Shown one piece after another: positions 19,992 to 22,701 of a stretch of 22,701 nucleotides of DNA. Within the stretch, counting starts at the first letter, position 1. Each line of letters begins with the position of its first letter. The position numbers and the translations under genes were made by a program. The stretch comes from Nemertoderma westbladi (Eukaryota > Xenacoelomorpha > Nemertodermatida > Nemertodermatidae), in assembly GCA_032718475.1 (NCBI GenBank), contig JAUCBJ010002056.1:1-22701 (forward strand), given 5' to 3'. The notes beneath the pieces are model-generated. The model was not told the origin of the DNA. It was given only the letters and a program-made list of their open reading frames with translations, and made no database searches.

Positions 19992-20321
19992 ATGGCTTGT
20001 TTACCGGTACTAATCATTGCGGCGATGAGTTTACTTCTTACTGAAACCCGATCAGCCTCACTCACTCAACCGAGCTGTATTCCCGAAACAACCACAACAA
20101 CCTGCCAATCCTGTATCGATTCCAACTTTACATCCTGTACTTGTCAGAAAATGAATTGGTTGGGTGTGTGTTTGCCGACTAGATCTGATGGTGAACGACT
20201 ATGTGCCGGAACCAACAGCTGTGGATTATGTGGCAGAGACCCCTTCATCGAATACCCTACCGAGGATGCTTGCGTGTGCACTATTCCCGATAACTCCTGT
20301 CTGGTCTGCTGCATAAAATAA
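19992..20321 (+). CDS. Small secreted cysteine-rich protein with an ADAM10/17-like cysteine motif
   Basis: The 109-residue frame starts at ATG 19992; an earlier GTG at 19989 is not a credible animal start. Residues 1 to about 22 form a signal peptide (MACLPVLIIAAMSLLLTETR). The mature part has 14 cysteines, enough for seven disulfides, and one N-glycosylation site (NFT). The end reads ACVCTIPDNSCLVCC, at about residues 93-107. This resembles the C-x-C..x-D-x-S-C-x-V-C-C segment of the membrane-proximal region of ADAM10/ADAM17 metalloproteases, but the protein has no protease domain and stops two residues later. A close AATAAA and coding-like codons support a real gene. The function is unknown: an extracellular binding or defence peptide, or an exon of a larger gene, are all possible. 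Confidence 0.65.
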   Translation: MACLPVLIIAAMSLLLTETRSASLTQPSCIPETTTTTCQSCIDSNFTSCTCQKMNWLGVCLPTRSDGERLCAGTNSCGLCGRDPFIEYPTEDACVCTIPDNSCLVCCIK

Positions 20322-20354
20322 CTAGATTGTTGAAACATATTCAATGTCTCTGTA

Positions 20355-20360
20355 AATAAA
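20355..20360 (+). terminator. Poly(A) signal of the small secreted-protein gene
   Basis: AATAAA 34 bases after the TAA stop, followed by TG-rich sequence around 20376-20390. It gives a very short 3' UTR. Confidence 0.6.
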
Positions 20361-20883
20361 TACAGTACCTACTTTGAGGTGCGTGCTTTTTTCCACTACG
20401 GATATAAATACTAATAGCCTGTATTAGGAAATATGGTGATGGTGATTACACTCATGGTAATGTCACAAACTAAAAATATATTGGCTTAAATCGAATCACT
20501 CAAGTGTTTTTTTTATTAAGCAAGAAGTAAGTGGGGTGAAGTCGTGTTTAAATTTTACAATTTCTACAGTTTTTCTGTCGGTCGCTTGGGGGCTACATGT
20601 CTAAATATTATATACCCTGCCATTTCTTTGCTTTTAATCAGTTTAAGTTGAAACTTGACTGATATATACTAGACCGAAGACCTTCAGCTGTGTCTTTCAA
20701 AGGAGGCTAATCTGTAGTTCTCCAGCCTGCTGCTGGAGAGCGAAATGTCTGAGTGAAATCCATCCCTGATTTAGTTACATATTTAATACCCGTTCAAGCT
20801 GAAACTTAGGAGATACAGGATCTATCTAGAATACAGCCTGCGTCTTCGTGGGGATTGTAAACGGTCTGCAGTTCCCCAGTCTA

Positions 20884-20896
20884 CCACTAGAGGGCG
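20884..20896 (+). promoter_or_regulatory. CTCF-like binding motif, consensus match
   Basis: CCACTAGAGGGCG fits the widely used bilaterian CTCF core CCASYAGRKGGCR at all 13 positions. Binding is an inference from sequence alone. Confidence 0.4.
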
Positions 20897-21022
20897 AAAT
20901 GTCTAAAAGTGTAAACCTTCCCAATTGTGTTGGTTAAACTGAATATTGGTAGTGTACATATTTATTGGACCACATGATGCGTCTTTGTGAGGAAGGTGAT
21001 CGTTCTGCAGTTCTCCATTCTA

Positions 21023-21035
21023 CCGATAGAGGGCG
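21023..21035 (+). promoter_or_regulatory. CTCF-like motif, imperfect
   Basis: CCGATAGAGGGCG matches the CTCF core at 11 of 13 positions, in the same repeat context and orientation as the site at 20884. Confidence 0.3.
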
Positions 21036-21177
21036 AAATACCTGAAAGTGAAAAACTTATCTCATTTCATTATTTTTTATCCGTTCAAACTCAAACTTGG
21101 CAAATATATATATGTTAGACCAACCATAATGGGCAATAATTGTGGTGACGGTTATCCGACGGTAGTTCTCCATCATA

Positions 21178-21190
21178 CCGCTAGAGGGCT
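21178..21190 (+). promoter_or_regulatory. CTCF-like motif, imperfect
   Basis: CCGCTAGAGGGCT matches the CTCF core except at the third and last positions. Same repeat context and orientation as the others. Confidence 0.3.
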
Positions 21191-21260
21191 GAAATTAAAA
21201 AGGTATTTGAGGTCTTAAACAGACTGCAGTTACCTCTGTGATAAAGTAAAGTAGAGGGGG

Positions 21261-21813
21261 GGAATCTAAATCTGCTTATAATTTGCTAATAATTGACACT
21301 TGACATAAGTTTTTCAGTATCTCGGGTGCTGCGCGAATGCCCAACTTCGTGTAGATAATGTTACATAGATTCGACATACCCGTAATGAGGGAGGCCTATA
21401 ATTATGGCTACGATACCTACTGTAGATATTAGTGGAACTGGAACAGGTTGTGGGAATAGGCGCACACGGAGTCAATTAACCTTTATCATAGAGTCTATAG
21501 TTCCAGTAAGCGTAATAGGCTTAATAGGTTAAGCGTAATATGGTTCAAATAGGCATTGTATGGTATGAAAAATTCTTTATGGGGTGGGTTGTTCAGATTT
21601 GAAATCCTTTTGAAAATGTTTAAAATTCACCATAGCGCTTTTATACTAGTACATTATGTATACCGGTATATTTCCATTTACTTTCCATTTCCTTGGTCAG
21701 ACACCTACAGTAACAAAATAGTTGCTTATGATTGACTAATAGTCATAATTGCAAAATAATTGGATTGGTCCGTTCTTAAAATGTATCTCCTCCTACAATT
21801 CTGAAAATTGGTG
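21261..21813. other. Non-coding stretch, nothing specific seen
   Basis: AT-rich sequence with a few repeated words (AAGCGTAATA near 21507 and 21531). No gene or RNA recognised. Confidence 0.4.
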
Positions 21814-22343
21814 AGTACGTGCACTGATACAGTACGCGCACTGACACAGTACGCGCACTGACACAGTACGCGCACTGACACAGTACGCGCACTGACACAG
21901 TACGTGCACTGACACAGTACTTGCACTGACACAGTACTTGCACTGACACAGTACGTGCACTGACACAGTACGTGCACTGACACAGTACGTGCACTGACAC
22001 AGTACGTGCACTGACACAGTACGTGCACTGACACAGTACGTGCACTGACACAGTACGTGCACTGACACAGTACGTGCACTGACACAGTACGTGCACTGAC
22101 ACAGTACGTGCACTGACACAGTACGTGCACTGACACAGTACGTGCACTGACACAGTACGTGCACTGACACAGTACGTGCACTGACACAGTACGTGCACTG
22201 ACACAGTACGTGCACTGACACAGTACGTGCACTGACACAGTACGTGCACTGACACAGTACGTGCACTGACACAGTACGTGCACTGACTCAGTACGTGCAC
22301 TGACACAGTACGTGCACTGACACAGTACGTGCCGTGCACTGAC
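21814..22343. repeat. 17-bp satellite, 31 units
   Basis: The unit AGTACGTGCACTGACAC repeats from 21814 to the last start at 22324 with no change of length. Variants cluster at the left: four ACGCGC units next to the left edge, then two ACTTGC units. The last unit contains a small internal duplication (GTGCCGTGC). Seventeen bases times three gives a 17-residue repeat peptide identical in all three minus-strand frames, which explains the long cysteine-rich open frames there; they are not genes. Confidence 0.97.
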
Positions 22344-22701
22344 TATTCCTTTACAGAATCATTAAAGGATTTTCCAATTTCTTTTTCAAAATCATTATAT
22401 TGCACTTTTCGTGACGCATTAATTTAACTTTTCTCGAGGATTTTTATAAAGGGTCAATTCAGAAGTCCATCTAAAGAATTCCCTGGGTTTCCAAACTAAA
22501 AAAATAAACAAATAGGAAACGATTAAAGGAGGGGATACAATTACCGCGAAATAAAACGGGAGTAATATTGGTTTAAAACAAAATGTATTTTATACATCCC
22601 GCGCAAACTGTCCGTCAATTTCCTGGTCGGTAATCTCACTTCCAATGTTAATTTTAATATCTGGCGGAATTTAGCCTGTCGGTCTCTATGTCCGTCTCGC
22701 T
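22344..22701. other. Window end, possible minus-strand terminal exon
   Basis: Mostly featureless. On the minus strand, 22660-22590 reads IKINIGSEITDQEIDGQFAR and on to a TAA stop (22592-22590), preceded by an acceptor-like TTCCGCCAG. It is codon-like but too short to identify. Confidence 0.25.

Larger units (their letters stand above)
20560..21260. repeat. Row of about five to six diverged repeats of about 145 bp
   Basis: Each unit carries, in the same orientation, a block like CTGCAGTTCTCCA, then a TACC(A/G)CTAGAGGGCGAAAT core, then TGTCT(A/G)AAAGTG, and usually a CCGTTCAAACT..AAACTTGG-type block. The cores lie at 20730, 20884, 21023 and 21178, which gives spacings of 154, 139 and 155 bases. 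More degraded members are visible near 20570-20605 and 21225-21265. No gene is present. Confidence 0.75.

Noticed and set aside
21726-22339. Three long minus-strand open frames (159-187 codons) with a cysteine-rich repeat peptide
   Set aside because: They are the same 17-bp satellite read in three frames. The unit length makes all frames equivalent, and the peptide is simply the repeat translated.

Overview
This window comes from an animal nuclear genome, most likely a marine invertebrate. It contains a spliced metazoan gene (extracellular heparan-sulfate 6-O-endosulfatase, SULF family) with GT..AG introns and AATAAA polyadenylation signals. It also has AT-rich non-coding DNA, several decaying non-LTR retrotransposon copies, minisatellites and long poly-C/poly-G runs. 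The species cannot be fixed from the sequence; words such as TACCGGTA and AGGCCTA, and three CTCF-like sites, fit a bilaterian.

Layout. 1-1585 is probably the intron upstream of the first visible SULF exon; it holds a reverse-transcriptase fragment on the minus strand and a 32-base poly-C run. 1586-3689 and 4230-4728 are the last two coding exons of the SULF gene on the plus strand, with a poly(A) signal at 4916. 4922-6536 is AT-rich and appears gene-free. 6537-6768 is a small inverted-repeat element between 15-bp direct repeats. 7112-8825 is a 15-bp-unit satellite of about 1.6 kb, closed by perfect 20-bp inverted repeats made of its own unit. 9026-12775 is an essentially full-length, inactivated RTE-like LINE (endonuclease plus reverse transcriptase) that landed inside a 42-bp minisatellite. 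14201-17463 is a nested mosaic: a short young LINE 3' fragment is split by a 3-kb insertion made of a 2.47-kb near-perfect palindrome and a piece of an older LINE. 17464-19515 carries small repeats and homopolymer tracts. 19992-20321 is a compact gene for a secreted cysteine-rich protein. 20560-21260 is a row of about 145-bp repeats, three of them with CTCF-like motifs. 21814-22343 is a 17-bp satellite of 31 units.

How it fits together. Only two host genes are supported: the 3' part of SULF and the small secreted protein. Most of the remainder is transposon and satellite DNA. The observations most worth following are the giant foldback palindrome and its mosaic surroundings, the satellite bounded by inverted copies of its own unit, the CTCF-like repeat row, and the 17-bp satellite whose unit resembles a hypoxia-response element. 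Nothing seen proves a new functional system.
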